DNA from: Oceanobacillus alkalisoli
Lineage (GTDB): Bacteria > Bacillota > Bacilli > Bacillales > Amphibacillaceae
Assembly (NCBI RefSeq): GCF_021556485.1
Contig: NZ_JAKGBW010000013.1
Location: forward strand, 49,867-113,866
Direction of reading: 5' to 3'
Length of the DNA: 64,000 nucleotides
Shown here: positions 27,816 through 38,212 of the stretch, one piece after another
How positions within the stretch are numbered: position 1 is the first letter of the stretch
Layout of the letters: each line of letters starts with the position of its first letter
Notes under the pieces: model-generated
What the model saw: only the letters and a program-made list of their open reading frames with translations
Databases searched by the model: none
Told to the model about the DNA's origin: nothing
Made by a program: the position numbers and the translations under genes

Positions 27816-29195
27816 TTATTTTTCTTCCTGTATAAATACGGAAAGCACCGTACCAAAGATAGCGATTCCAGCCATCACGAGAAGCGCAAAAGTCGTTCCC
27901 CAGTATGTTCCGACTTTAAACGGCGCATCCATAACAGAGGTCGTGACACTAATAATAGTCGAAAGCACGATAATTCCAAACACCATTCCGAATTGCCGTA
28001 CTGTATTAACGATAGCAGATCCATGAGCCATATCTTTATTATTAAGTACATTCATGCTTAATGTTACAAGTGGCATAAGGTTTAACCCGAATCCGGCCAT
28101 GAATAAACAGAAGTATAGCATAATCCAATAAGGCGAGCTTTCCATTGTTACCGTATTGAGTAATAGGAGCGAAACAGAGATAAAAGCAAAGCCGATTACA
28201 GCAATCCGTTTTGCTCCGTACCGGTCAAATAGATTCCCTGAAATAATGTTAATAATCGACAATATAATCGTTCCCGGTACAAGGATGAACCCGGATACAA
28301 ATGCATTTGTCCCGAGCACATCCTGCGCGAACATCGGGAGAATCGTCTCTGCAGATAATAACAGCATCAGATTGATGAAGACAAGAATCATAATGAGTCG
28401 GAATGTGGAATGACCGAACAATCTCAAGTCAAGAATCGGTAGGGGTAAGCGAAATTGTCGCGTGATAAAGAATATAAGCGCAACTAATCCAATCCCTATC
28501 GGTGCAAGCACCAACACATCCCAAAATCCGAGTACACTAATATTGCTTAAACCGAAAATGAAAAATGAAAAACCGATAGCAGATAAAATGATGGACGGAA
28601 AATCCAGCTTTGAATCCTGTTTTTCCAGCACATCCTCCATCAGAAATATCGCTAGGATTAACGTGAGAAGTACTATCGGGAGCAGCATCCAGTGTAAGGA
28701 ACGCCAACTGAAGAAATCAATAATAATTCCCGAAATAGATGGTGCACTTGCAGGCGCTACGTTTACGACTGCACCGAGTAAGCCCATCGCAAATCCTCTT
28801 CGTTCATAAGGAAACACAGTAAGCAAAATCGTCTGTACGAGTGGCAGAATAATTCCTGCTCCAATTGCTTGGACAACCCGGGCAAATGTTAATGTATAAA
28901 AGTCTGGAGCAAATCCACCAATAATTGTTCCAACAAGTAGGCAGGAAAGAGAAAAGACAACGAGCGATTTTGAAGTAAATCGATTGGATAAATACCCAGT
29001 CATTGGAATAAAAATAATTGTCGTAAGCAAAAATGCAGTCGTCAGCCACTGGACTTGGGTAGCGTTCAGATCGAATTCCCGCATGATGGTCGGATAAGCG
29101 GTGATGAGCAAGAATTGGCTGAATGTAAATAAAAAGGCTGCTGTTATAATGACAACAACAACCCCCTTTGATTCGATTCTTTTATTATTGCTCAA
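27816..29195 (-). CDS. MFS exporter, DHA2 (EmrB/QacA) family
   Basis: 459 residues; TTG start nine bases after GGAGGG. A 14-helix drug:proton antiporter layout: motif A-like GYLSNRFTSKS near residue 75, and GAVVNVAPASAPSISG near 145, which is the motif C (PxxGP-like) helix. Such proteins expel lipophilic or cationic compounds. No adjacent regulator is seen, so the substrate is open. It is transcribed against the phn locus. Confidence 0.88.
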   Translation of the reverse strand: MSNNKRIESKGVVVVIITAAFLFTFSQFLLITAYPTIMREFDLNATQVQWLTTAFLLTTIIFIPMTGYLSNRFTSKSLVVFSLSCLLVGTIIGGFAPDFYTLTFARVVQAIGAGIILPLVQTILLTVFPYERRGFAMGLLGAVVNVAPASAPSISGIIIDFFSWRSLHWMLLPIVLLTLILAIFLMEDVLEKQDSKLDFPSIILSAIGFSFFIFGLSNISVLGFWDVLVLAPIGIGLVALIFFITRQFRLPLPILDLRLFGHSTFRLIMILVFINLMLLLSAETILPMFAQDVLGTNAFVSGFILVPGTIILSIINIISGNLFDRYGAKRIAVIGFAFISVSLLLLNTVTMESSPYWIMLYFCLFMAGFGLNLMPLVTLSMNVLNNKDMAHGSAIVNTVRQFGMVFGIIVLSTIISVTTSVMDAPFKVGTYWGTTFALLVMAGIAIFGTVLSVFIQEEK

Positions 29196-29284
29196 AAGAC
29201 ATCCCTCCTTTATCTTTCGAAAATCTTAGTTGCTAGAAGTATAAGCTTTCTGACAAGTAAGAGCAAATACCATTCATGAGAAGA

Positions 29285-29322
29285 AAAATCAAAAACCCTG
29301 TCTCTCCGCTAGAAACAGGTTT
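29285..29322 (-). terminator. terminator of the minus-strand acetyltransferase region
   Basis: On the minus strand AACCTGTTTC / GAGACAGGGTTTTTGATTTTTC forms a hairpin with a T-rich tail. Confidence 0.6.
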
Positions 29323-29357
29323 GCAGGCTTACCTAAGTTCGATTGTTATTCACTTTT

Positions 29358-29938
<581 letters not shown>

Positions 29939-29939
<1 letters not shown>

Positions 29940-30673
29940 TATAAAATTCTACTCCTATCTTCTTTTATCGTGATTTTTCCCCGAATCATTTGAAAACTAA
30001 TCATCGCAATCCAGATTGTAAATAGCAATCCGATCGCTTCGTTAAAATCGTGCATATTTTGTTTTGCCTGCATTAAAAAGAACCAAGCGAGAAAGGAACC
30101 GATAATTTGTATGGCTCCTACAATACACCCAAATATACCAATCTTTTTAAAAGAATTAAATGAAAATAGACCGATTGAATGAATTATAACCCAACAGCTT
30201 AAGCAAAGGTTCGCTAGAATATACATACTGACTGAAAGCCCGCCTTCTAGCATGGCCCAATCATATAGCAAGACAGCAAAAGAATGAGCTACCGTATCTT
30301 CCGTGGTACGGTACAAGTTAAACGCATATTCAACGGTCACTGCTTGGAGCATTAGGGATAAGCCATATAAAGTAAATCCAGAACAACCTGCAACTAATGC
30401 GATGGTATTTTTTAATCGAAAAATCTTCAATTTTTTAAAATGGATGTACAGACCAATTGGCAGTAGGACGGATAGTAACATAACGAAGGCTTTACTCCCG
30501 TGGTCAAAACCTAAAAGTCCAGGGAAATTACTGTAAAATTCGATACCTGTCTGTGCCATCTTAGCCTCATCATTGATGACCACCGGGTTTAATTGATTAA
30601 ATAAAATATGGATAACCATCCAAATGATTAGAATGGAAACATGCATTATTCCGGCCCAGCCAATTGCCTTCAA
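29939..30673 (-). CDS. multi-pass membrane protein, unrecognised
   Basis: 244 residues starting at TTG after GGGAGTG. Six or seven membrane segments: about 10-28, 58-75, 86-105, 130-150, 153-172, 180-200 and 210-230. No catalytic motif is visible; a DUF4386-like protein is possible but not certain. It stands in a run of minus-strand membrane genes without functional hints. Confidence 0.55.
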
Positions 30674-30718
30674 GATTCTTCACTCCCAATATTTAAAAAT
30701 TCCGTCTCTTTATAAAGC

Positions 30719-30749
30719 ACCCTTGTATCACAATAGCAGAACAAGGGTT
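30719..30749 (-). terminator. possible terminator for the minus-strand gene at 30.8 kb
   Basis: ACCCTTGT / ACAAGGGT stem on the minus strand, followed by GCTTTATAAAG; the T run is weak. Confidence 0.4.
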
Positions 30750-30804
30750 AAAGTATGTACGATGCCCTAAAGTAAGAAGCTTTCTCTCTCATCTTATTCC
30801 TTTT

Positions 30805-31206
30805 CTATCTTGTACTGAAGTGGTTAATGATTAAAATATAAAATGGATAGAAAATTAAAGTTCCTGCTAAAACCCATAAGATAGTTTGGTTAGTTGGTAT
30901 CGGAGCGGCAATGGCAGGAAATGCTTGGGTAAAGATAAAAACAAATAAAGCAAAATACGGTATCCAAAGGAGTGCTGCCCAGGACTTCATCTTGTCCTGT
31001 CCGAACCATTTTTTAGTTGGAAATAATAAGGTCAGTCCGGCACCTAGGACAATAACTAGAAATGTAATGGTCGCCATGATGTTCACTAATCTCGTCTGTT
31101 CCCCAGTTAAATTGCTAATATTTGTCACATTCAACATAAATTCAACTGGAACAAATAGAATTAGAGCGTATAAGATACTAATAATATTTAACCTCACAAA
31201 CTTCAA
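30805..31206 (-). CDS. small four-helix membrane protein, unrecognised
   Basis: 133 residues; TTG start after GGGATG. Four hydrophobic helices (about 8-28, 42-62, 76-98, 106-127) with a KKWFGQDKMKSW loop. No family was recognised. It is preceded by 130 bases without signals other than a hairpin. Confidence 0.5.
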   Translation of the reverse strand: MKFVRLNIISILYALILFVPVEFMLNVTNISNLTGEQTRLVNIMATITFLVIVLGAGLTLLFPTKKWFGQDKMKSWAALLWIPYFALFVFIFTQAFPAIAAPIPTNQTILWVLAGTLIFYPFYILIINHFSTR

Positions 31207-31270
31207 TCTATCAACATCCCTTCCCGTTATTCCTCTCCCTACCCTTTAGAGTAACATATAACTTGGGGAT

Positions 31271-31477
31271 TTGATTGTTTCAGTTGATGGTAGTCAATAT
31301 ATCTTAGATATGATTGAAAACATTGATTTTCCATTAGAAATACAAATTAAATATAACTTTAAAGACAATGACTCCAATATTCGACAGGTTCGTAAATTAA
31401 AAGACGATTTTCAAATGATTCGTATTTGCGGTGTCGTTTTACTATCCCTTACTCCTATTCAGAAAAGGAGTATTTAA
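31271..31477 (+). CDS. doubtful 68-codon open frame
   Basis: TTG start with GGGGAT nearby; charged, non-hydrophobic text (IENIDFPLEIQIKYNF). It resembles no family I know. It may be a remnant or a chance frame in the AT-rich edge of the next cluster. Confidence 0.2.
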   Translation: MIVSVDGSQYILDMIENIDFPLEIQIKYNFKDNDSNIRQVRKLKDDFQMIRICGVVLLSLTPIQKRSI

Positions 31478-31609
31478 GCATTATTCTGGTGAAATACAAG
31501 TAAACCTCTCATAGTTTAGTTCTTATATTCCTTTGAAACAACTAAAGGAAATGGAACCCCCTCAACTGTCTTAAAAACACATTTGAGATAATTATAATAT
31601 ACTTAAAAA

Positions 31610-31676
31610 CCTGAATACAGGTATAATTCAGGATTGTTTTCTTAGGGTAAAGAATTGTAAAGATTACATTAACCCG
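31610..31676. promoter_or_regulatory. candidate control region of the Ugp-type cluster
   Basis: The 384 bases before the solute-binding gene contain a CCTGAAT / ATTCAGG hairpin (31610-31632) just after a TATAAT at 31593-31598. At 31649-31674 minus-strand hexamers TTAATG, TTTACA and TTTACC follow at 11- and 10-base steps, resembling Pho boxes. None is strong enough for a firm call. Confidence 0.3.
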
Positions 31677-31861
31677 CCTTTTTTTGAAGAAAAAAATGAT
31701 AATATAAAAACTGTATGAAAGATATCAATCTTTCGTTAGATGTTTTTTAGTAAAATTACAGTCGACAATTTACTTTGAAAGGTGGTATGAGTTTTATAAA
31801 AATCTATTAAATAATATAGTTTTTAAATGTAATTATTTATCTAAAACTAGGAGGAAAAATA

Positions 31862-33187
31862 ATGAATAGAAAGTCAATGAAAGGAATACTATTATCACTT
31901 TTCATAATTAGTATTTCAATGATATTAGTAGCATGTGGTTCATCATCAGATGAAACTACTCAAGCGAGCGACTCAGAAAATGACTCTGAAACTCAGCAGG
32001 AAAATGGAGAAGTTACAGAAATTACTTTTTGGTATGCTTTTGGTGATGCAGTTGGTGAAAGTAACGAATCTTTGACTGAAGAATTTAACGAAACAGTAGG
32101 CGCCGATGAAGGTATTCATGTAAATGCGGAGTTCCAGGGCGACTATAATGATATTTATTCGAAATTACAAAGTGGATTTGTGGCCGGTGAAGTACCGAAC
32201 ATTTCAGTTATTAACTCACTTGGGGTACTCCAATTTGCTAAAAATGACATGTTAGAACCGATTGGTGATTTTATTAGCAATGAATCTTTGGATGATTTCT
32301 ATCCAGGATTATTATTAAATAGTTATTATGACGATGTTCAATATGGATTACCTTATTTAAGAAGTACTCCTCTAATGTATTACAACAAAACATTATTTGA
32401 AGAACTCGGAATTGATGAAAACTTAGAGACATTTGATGATGTTAAGGCAGCATCTGAAATTTTAAATGAAAATGGCTATACAGGTATGGGCTTCATACCA
32501 GACCAGTGGCATTTTGATGCTTTGATGCGCCAAAGTGGTGGTGGAATAATGAATGAAGATATGACCGAAGCAATATTTGCATCTGAATCTACAGTAGAAC
32601 TATTCGAATTCCTTCGTGAAAATATGGAAGAAGAAAACTTTGATTTCTATCAAAGTGGTGATGATCAAACAACTGCTATTGCAAACCAGGGATTAGGTAT
32701 TTGGCTCGCTTCAACTGGTAGTTTAGCTAATACTTTAACAATAGCAGAAGACGCTGGTTTTGAAATCGGCACAGCTTTTATTCCAACTAAAGATGATATC
32801 CGTAATGTTCCTACAGGAGGAGCAAACATTGTAATGGTAGCTGGACAATCTGAAGAAGAAAAAGAAGCTTCAGCTGTATTTATGAATTGGTTAACAGCAC
32901 CTGACCAAGCTGCAAAATCACATGTTAACACAGGATATTTACCTACACGTCAAAGTTTAGGAGAACATCCAGATGTTGTTGCGATTAATGAAGAAAATCC
33001 ACAATATCAAACTGCTTTAGACCAATTAGACCATGCTGGTATTGAACCTAATGCACCAGGATATGCTGAAGTTGTTGCCCTTGTCTCTAATATGATTACT
33101 GAACTACTTACAACAGATGTTGAAATTATGCCGACATTGGAATCATACGAAGATGAAGCCAATGCAGTTTTAGAAGAAAATCGTTAA
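31862..33187 (+). CDS. ABC transporter solute-binding lipoprotein (UgpB-like)
   Basis: 441 residues with a lipoprotein signal ending LVAC (22-25) and an acidic Ser/Thr/Gln-rich linker to about residue 55. The rest is a family 1 extracellular solute-binding protein: ITFWYAFGDAVGES at the first strand, SGFVAGEVPNISVINS near 105, LMYYNKTLFEELGI near 165. UgpB proteins bind glycerol-3-phosphate or glycerophosphocholine. The two glycerophosphodiesterase genes in the cluster favour that substrate over a sugar; this is inference. AGGAGG precedes ATG. Confidence 0.85.
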   Translation: MNRKSMKGILLSLFIISISMILVACGSSSDETTQASDSENDSETQQENGEVTEITFWYAFGDAVGESNESLTEEFNETVGADEGIHVNAEFQGDYNDIYSKLQSGFVAGEVPNISVINSLGVLQFAKNDMLEPIGDFISNESLDDFYPGLLLNSYYDDVQYGLPYLRSTPLMYYNKTLFEELGIDENLETFDDVKAASEILNENGYTGMGFIPDQWHFDALMRQSGGGIMNEDMTEAIFASESTVELFEFLRENMEEENFDFYQSGDDQTTAIANQGLGIWLASTGSLANTLTIAEDAGFEIGTAFIPTKDDIRNVPTGGANIVMVAGQSEEEKEASAVFMNWLTAPDQAAKSHVNTGYLPTRQSLGEHPDVVAINEENPQYQTALDQLDHAGIEPNAPGYAEVVALVSNMITELLTTDVEIMPTLESYEDEANAVLEENR

Positions 33188-33308
33188 TAAATTCTTTTGA
33201 ATTTGATTCCTTAATAGTCTTGTAGTTGTTAAGACTACAATACTATTACCCATTATCTTAAAAAATTAAACATTATCTAACATTATTATTGAAAAGATGT
33301 GATGAAAA

Positions 33309-34055
33309 ATGGAAATATTAAAAAACAATCATACGATTTATGTTTGTGCACATAGAGGATATATGTCAAAGTTCCCGGAAAATTCTTTGCTAGCATTTCA
33401 AAAGGCACTAGATTTAAATGTGGATGCTATAGAAATGGATCTTCATTACACAAAAGATCAAAAAATTGTAATTTTCCATGATGAATCAATTGATCGAATG
33501 ACAAATGGTAGTGGGAGAGTAGAAGATTTAACTCTTGAAGAGTTACGGGAATATAAATTATTAAACCCTGATAATACGGAATCAAATGAAACGATACCTA
33601 CTTTTGAAGAATACCTCAATTTGACTAAGAACTACGACAGCTTATACCATTTCGTTGAAATAAAAGAACAAAAAGATAGTGTAGATTTACTAGAGGAAGT
33701 TTATCTCATGTTAAAAGAGAGGAGTCTACTTAGTCGAACACTACTAACTAGTTTTGACTATCCTGTTATCGTTGCAGCGCATAATAAGAAAATGTTTACC
33801 CAGGGCTTTTTGTTTTCTAAGATGAAGAACAAACCGGAGAATGAAGATAATTACTATGATTTGTTAAATTGTGTAGGTTTATTTAAAAACGATGTTACTG
33901 AAGAAGAGGTATCTTTTGCTAAAAATCAAGACTTACAAATGACATTAGTACCGATTGATACTACAGAAGATATAAATATTGCAGTAGACCTAGGCGTCAA
34001 TATATTTGCTTCTGACGAGTTAGAAAACACAATTGAATATAGAAATAAAAGATAG
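33309..34055 (+). CDS. glycerophosphodiester phosphodiesterase
   Basis: 248 residues, no signal peptide, so it acts in the cytoplasm after uptake. It hydrolyses glycerophosphodiesters to glycerol-3-phosphate and an alcohol. The GDPD signature is complete: AHRG (His 15, Arg 16) with FPENS, AIEMDLHYTKD (Glu, Asp), IFHDESIDRMTNG (His) and FVEIKEQ. Its place after the solute-binding gene suggests that imported diesters are cleaved here. Confidence 0.9.
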   Translation: MEILKNNHTIYVCAHRGYMSKFPENSLLAFQKALDLNVDAIEMDLHYTKDQKIVIFHDESIDRMTNGSGRVEDLTLEELREYKLLNPDNTESNETIPTFEEYLNLTKNYDSLYHFVEIKEQKDSVDLLEEVYLMLKERSLLSRTLLTSFDYPVIVAAHNKKMFTQGFLFSKMKNKPENEDNYYDLLNCVGLFKNDVTEEEVSFAKNQDLQMTLVPIDTTEDINIAVDLGVNIFASDELENTIEYRNKR

Positions 34056-34432
34056 GAACATTATCCTAAACAAGATATTTACACATGTCACACAGATCGT
34101 AAAGCACCGGAGATGTTCTGTACTCAACATTCTCACCGGTATGTTCACGGATTTACGGGAAGGAATCAAGTTGCGAGAAAAGAAATACACAGCTTATCTT
34201 ACCAGATCAATACGAACTTAATAATAACAGTTCACAAACGAAATTATTGAAATCGTGAAAAGTATTCCACAAGAGCTAAGAAATGATGAATAGCAAAGGT
34301 CTTGAAATCATCACAGTCGCTACGTTTTATTCTGAAGCTAAAGATTTCCAAAAAGAAAGTTTGAGTAATTCTGAGGTGTCAGGAGTATTTTGAAGATAAT
34401 CAAAGTATATAGATGGAGGATATAAGGATATT
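34056..34432. other. 377-base stretch with decayed coding text
   Basis: No open frame longer than about 60 codons. Short coding-like runs (NEIIEIVKSIPQELRND near 34236, GLEIITVATFYSEAKDF near 34300) in different frames suggest the remains of a gene between glpQ-like and ugpC-like genes, but I cannot name it. Confidence 0.35.
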
Positions 34433-35479
34433 ATGGGATCAATAGAATTGAAAAATATCACAAAGTCTTATGACAATAAAAAGAATGTAATAGAAGATTT
34501 AAACTTAAAAATTCCAGATGGTAGTTTTACCGTATTGATTGGACCAAGTGGGTGCGGGAAAACAACTACTCTGAGACTAATTGTTGGCCTTGAAGAACCT
34601 ACTAGTGGAGAAGTATATATTGATGATAAATCGATGGAAAAAGTAGAACCTGGTGATAGAGATATAGCAATGGTTTTTCAGAACTATGCACTTTACCCAA
34701 CAATGAACGTAAGAGAAAATATAGAGTTTGGATTAATTAATAACAAAGTCAAAAAAGAAGAACGTGACAAACTTGTTACAGAAATTGCAGAAATAGTTGG
34801 CTTAGAAGATTTTCTTCAAAAAAAGCCTGGTGAATTATCAGGTGGTCAGCGCCAAAGAGTTGCCTTAGCTAGAGCCATGGTCAAAAAGCCAAAGGTGTTT
34901 ATTATGGATGAACCACTATCAAACCTAGATGCAAAACTAAGAGCACAGATGCGCATTGAATTAAGTGAATTGCATCAAAAAATGAATACGACATTTGTAT
35001 ATGTTACTCACGACCAAACGGAAGCAATGTCAATGGCAACTAATATTATTTTAATGAATGATGGAGCAATTCAACAACATGATACTCCTGAAAAGTTATA
35101 TGAAGATCCGGCTAACTTATTTACTGCAGAATTTATTGGATCACCATCTATGAATACGTATGAAATAAATGAAATACCTGACTATAATCCCCCCATTCCT
35201 GAAGCCAAATATGTAGGATTTAGACCATCTGCAGCAGAAGTTATTCTAAATAGTACATCTGAAAAAATGAACAAAAATGATTTGATCATAAAGGTGAAGA
35301 TTATCACTCGTGAATATTTAGGTTCAGAAATTATATATAATTGTGAAAGCGGCTTTGGAAAAGTATATTTTAAAACATTTCAAAAGGAAGATATGTCGGA
35401 CGAAAATGAAATAACACTGTACCTTCCTGAACAAAAATTATTTTACTTTGATGAGGAAGGGAAGAGGGTGCATATTTAA
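34433..35479 (+). CDS. ABC transporter ATP-binding protein (UgpC/MsmK type)
   Basis: 348 residues. ATPase with Walker A GPSGCGKTT near residue 39, Q-loop MVFQNYALYPTM, signature LSGGQRQR near 134, Walker B VFIMDEPLSNLDAKLR near 155. After residue 235 comes a TOBE regulatory domain with the FRPSAAEV strand. This type energises CUT1 uptake systems and can be shared among several importers. GGAGG precedes the ATG. It overlaps the ribosome site of the next gene. Confidence 0.9.
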   Translation: MGSIELKNITKSYDNKKNVIEDLNLKIPDGSFTVLIGPSGCGKTTTLRLIVGLEEPTSGEVYIDDKSMEKVEPGDRDIAMVFQNYALYPTMNVRENIEFGLINNKVKKEERDKLVTEIAEIVGLEDFLQKKPGELSGGQRQRVALARAMVKKPKVFIMDEPLSNLDAKLRAQMRIELSELHQKMNTTFVYVTHDQTEAMSMATNIILMNDGAIQQHDTPEKLYEDPANLFTAEFIGSPSMNTYEINEIPDYNPPIPEAKYVGFRPSAAEVILNSTSEKMNKNDLIIKVKIITREYLGSEIIYNCESGFGKVYFKTFQKEDMSDENEITLYLPEQKLFYFDEEGKRVHI

Positions 35480-35480
35480 A

Positions 35481-36344
35481 ATGAAAAGAAAACTATTTCC
35501 CTACTTTTTGGTTTTACCAACGATGATTGTAATCATTCTTTTTAATGTATACCCAATTTTAAGGATGTTATATCAAAGTTTCCATCAATGGAACATGATA
35601 AATGATATGCAATTTATTGGATTCGATAATTTTATAAAACTAGCTTCAGATAAAGTGTTTTTACAATCACTAGGTAACACATTCTATTTTGTATTTTGGA
35701 ATGTTCTTTTATGTACAGGTTTGGGTTTATTGTTAGCAGTATTTTTGCAAAAGAATACTAGATTCAACAGATTTTTACAATCAATCTCCTTTTTCCCTTA
35801 TGTCGTCTCTCTGGCATCTGTATCCCTACTATGGTCCTGGATTATGAACAAAGACTATGGATTACTGAATTATGTCATTTCATTTTTCGGTATTACATCA
35901 CAAGACTGGCTTGGGAGTCCGGGTTTGGCAATGAATTCTATCATACTTATATCAGTTTGGAAATCGGTAGGGTTCAATGTTTTAATTTTCATATCTGCTT
36001 TACAAAGAATTCCAAAATATATATATGAGGCTGCGATATTAGATAATTCCGGCTCATTTCAATTTTTCAGGAAAATTACACTGCCAATGATATCACCAAC
36101 TTTATTTTTCATAACAATTATAAACATAATCAATTCCTTTAAGATATTTGAAACTGTACAGATATTGACACGAGGCGGCCCTTTAAACTCAACAAGAACA
36201 ATTGTTTATGAAATTTATGAAGAGGGGACTTTATTCTTCAATGTTGGCTATGCATCTGCAATGGGAGTAGTATTATTAGTAATTTTGGCTATTTTGACAA
36301 TAATATACTTTAAAACACAATCTAAACGTGTCCAATATCAATAG
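35481..36344 (+). CDS. ABC transporter permease (UgpA type)
   Basis: 287 residues from ATG 35481, one base after the previous stop and ten bases after GAGGGTG. Six membrane segments; the EAA loop is YIYEAAILDNSGSFQFFRKI near residue 190 (shortened), followed by the PMISPT turn. It pairs with the next permease to form the membrane channel. Confidence 0.9.
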   Translation: MKRKLFPYFLVLPTMIVIILFNVYPILRMLYQSFHQWNMINDMQFIGFDNFIKLASDKVFLQSLGNTFYFVFWNVLLCTGLGLLLAVFLQKNTRFNRFLQSISFFPYVVSLASVSLLWSWIMNKDYGLLNYVISFFGITSQDWLGSPGLAMNSIILISVWKSVGFNVLIFISALQRIPKYIYEAAILDNSGSFQFFRKITLPMISPTLFFITIINIINSFKIFETVQILTRGGPLNSTRTIVYEIYEEGTLFFNVGYASAMGVVLLVILAILTIIYFKTQSKRVQYQ

Positions 36345-36366
36345 CATAAGAATAGGAAGGTAAATA

Positions 36367-37185
36367 ATGAAAATAGTAAAAAAAAGTTCCCATTTAATTT
36401 TAAGCTTATTTATATTTATAGTGTTCTTTTTTCCTTTTCTTTGGATGTTTTCTTCGTCACTAAAAACGTTGGGGGAAACATTGCAATTTCCTCCAACATT
36501 ATTTCCTGAGGACTGGCAATGGTTAAACTATGTAGATGCAATACAATCTATGCCATTTTGGAACTTTTTAACAAACTCACTTATTGTAACTCTCACCACT
36601 ATCATACTTCAATTTATAACTACGATAACAGCAGCATATGCTTTTGCCCGTTATAGATTTGTGGGAGAAAAGGTTATGTTCGGATTAGTTATGGTTAGTA
36701 TGATGGTTCCGGGACAGTTAACATTCCTAACAATTTTTGTTATGTTCGCTGAATGGGAGATTATTAATACGTTGCCAACTTTAATTTTGCCATTTGCGAT
36801 AAGTGCATTTGGTATTTTTATGTTACGTCAAACATTTCGTAGTATTCCTAATGAGATTATTGAAGCAGCCAAACTAGATAATGCGACTGAATTCACAGTT
36901 ATAAGAAAAGTCATGTTGCCTATGGCAATACCTACCCTTGTTACATTGGGGTTATTAACATTTATTGGAACTTGGAATGAATACTTTTGGCCATTAGTAT
37001 TGACTACGAATAACGACGCCCGCACCTTACCTGTAGGTATTGTAGCGATGATTAATGCGGAAGATGGAACAAATTATCATACGATGATGGCGAGTAATGT
37101 ACTGCTTGTTATTCCGATTCTTATTATCTATTTGTTTGCTCAAAGACATATAATTAAAGCATTTACTTATTCAGGTGGACGATAA
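36367..37185 (+). CDS. ABC transporter permease (UgpE type)
   Basis: 272 residues, six membrane segments. The EAA loop IIEAAKLDNATEFTVIRKV near residue 165 and the C-terminal FAQRHIIKAFTYSGGR are typical of CUT1 permeases. The same C-terminal pattern recurs as an isolated fragment at 39779-39846. ATG follows AGGAAGG. Confidence 0.9.
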   Translation: MKIVKKSSHLILSLFIFIVFFFPFLWMFSSSLKTLGETLQFPPTLFPEDWQWLNYVDAIQSMPFWNFLTNSLIVTLTTIILQFITTITAAYAFARYRFVGEKVMFGLVMVSMMVPGQLTFLTIFVMFAEWEIINTLPTLILPFAISAFGIFMLRQTFRSIPNEIIEAAKLDNATEFTVIRKVMLPMAIPTLVTLGLLTFIGTWNEYFWPLVLTTNNDARTLPVGIVAMINAEDGTNYHTMMASNVLLVIPILIIYLFAQRHIIKAFTYSGGR

Positions 37186-37248
37186 AATTTTGAAAGTATT
37201 CACAGGCGTAAATGTCGATTCAAATATTAAATGAAAGGAAGTAATACA

Positions 37249-37893
37249 GTGATTACAGCACATGCGGGAAGCGACGGATACAAACCAAACAGTTATGAAT
37301 TTATTCAGTCAATGTTAGATTCTAATGTTGATGCACTTGAGATTGATTGTCAAATGTCATCTAAATCAGAGGTTTATCTTAGTCATGATCCCTTAGATGA
37401 TTATTCCGAAGCATTATCACTTATAGATGTTTATCAATTATTAATAGATAGTAATTATACCAAAATAATCTTAAATGTAGACTGCAAACAAGATTCTATC
37501 CCTTTGTATGCTATAAATAAAGCGAAGGAATTTGGCGTTTTCGATCAGATTGTTATATCTGGGAAAATCAACATATCTGATATTAATCCTGCTGATAGAA
37601 ATCAGTTATTCTTTAACTTGGAAAATCTAATAGATATTAGTAAGTTGAGTTCTATGGATATTTCAGAATTACGTGATCTTCTACAGGATCTTTATTCTAA
37701 AGGGATTCGTAAAATACAATTACCATATACTGCAGTATTTGATGAATTGCTCCACTTGCTTAATGAAATGAAATTAAAATTGTGTGTTTGGACTGTTGAT
37801 GATTCATTGCTAATCAAAGATTTATTGAATCGTGGGTGTTACAATATCACAACAAATATAGCTTTGGATTACCTCCATTCAAACGAAGACTAA
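37249..37893 (+). CDS. divergent glycerophosphodiesterase-like protein
   Basis: 214 residues from GTG 37249, seven bases after AAAGGAAG; the ATG at 37231 has no ribosome site. The GDPD fold is recognisable (ALEIDCQM with Glu 31 and Asp 33, YLSHDPLDD with His 46), but the usual His-Arg-Gly reads AHAG, so Arg is Ala 6. The VEIK lysine motif reads LNVDCK, and the protein is about 30 residues shorter than its partner at 33.3 kb. It may have a changed substrate or lowered activity. It is the last gene of the uptake cluster. Confidence 0.75.
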   Translation: MITAHAGSDGYKPNSYEFIQSMLDSNVDALEIDCQMSSKSEVYLSHDPLDDYSEALSLIDVYQLLIDSNYTKIILNVDCKQDSIPLYAINKAKEFGVFDQIVISGKINISDINPADRNQLFFNLENLIDISKLSSMDISELRDLLQDLYSKGIRKIQLPYTAVFDELLHLLNEMKLKLCVWTVDDSLLIKDLLNRGCYNITTNIALDYLHSNED

Positions 37894-38150
37894 TTCGTTG
37901 TAACGATAATACTTGGTATCTTGTATTAAAAAATTCCAATGCGGATGGAGATCCTTTCGCTATCCGCTATCAATATCCACTACCACGAACACAAATAAGG
38001 TCAAGGGTGGTGGGAGTGTTGCTGTATATAGGATAAACACACGGGAACTGTCTTAGCAACGGTGGATCAAAAAGATAGCAGAGATTGATTTATCAATCGT
38101 TAGGCATCGACAATAATCGTAGGACTGGGAACGATTATTATTTTATCGAT

Positions 38151-38196
38151 AAAAAGCTTACCTCTAACCAAGTGCTGATTAGGAGGTAAGCTTTTA
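38151..38196. terminator. bidirectional terminator between GDPD-like and phosphoesterase genes
   Basis: AAAAGCTTACCTC / GAGGTAAGCTTTT stem with A and T runs on either side; serves the converging genes. The 250 bases before it contain only short broken frames. Confidence 0.8.
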
Positions 38197-38212
38197 TACT
38201 TTTTATAACTAC

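Noticed and set aside
37836-38036. 66-codon plus-strand frame after the second GDPD
   Set aside because: Starts inside that gene in another frame and has no ribosome site; no family match.
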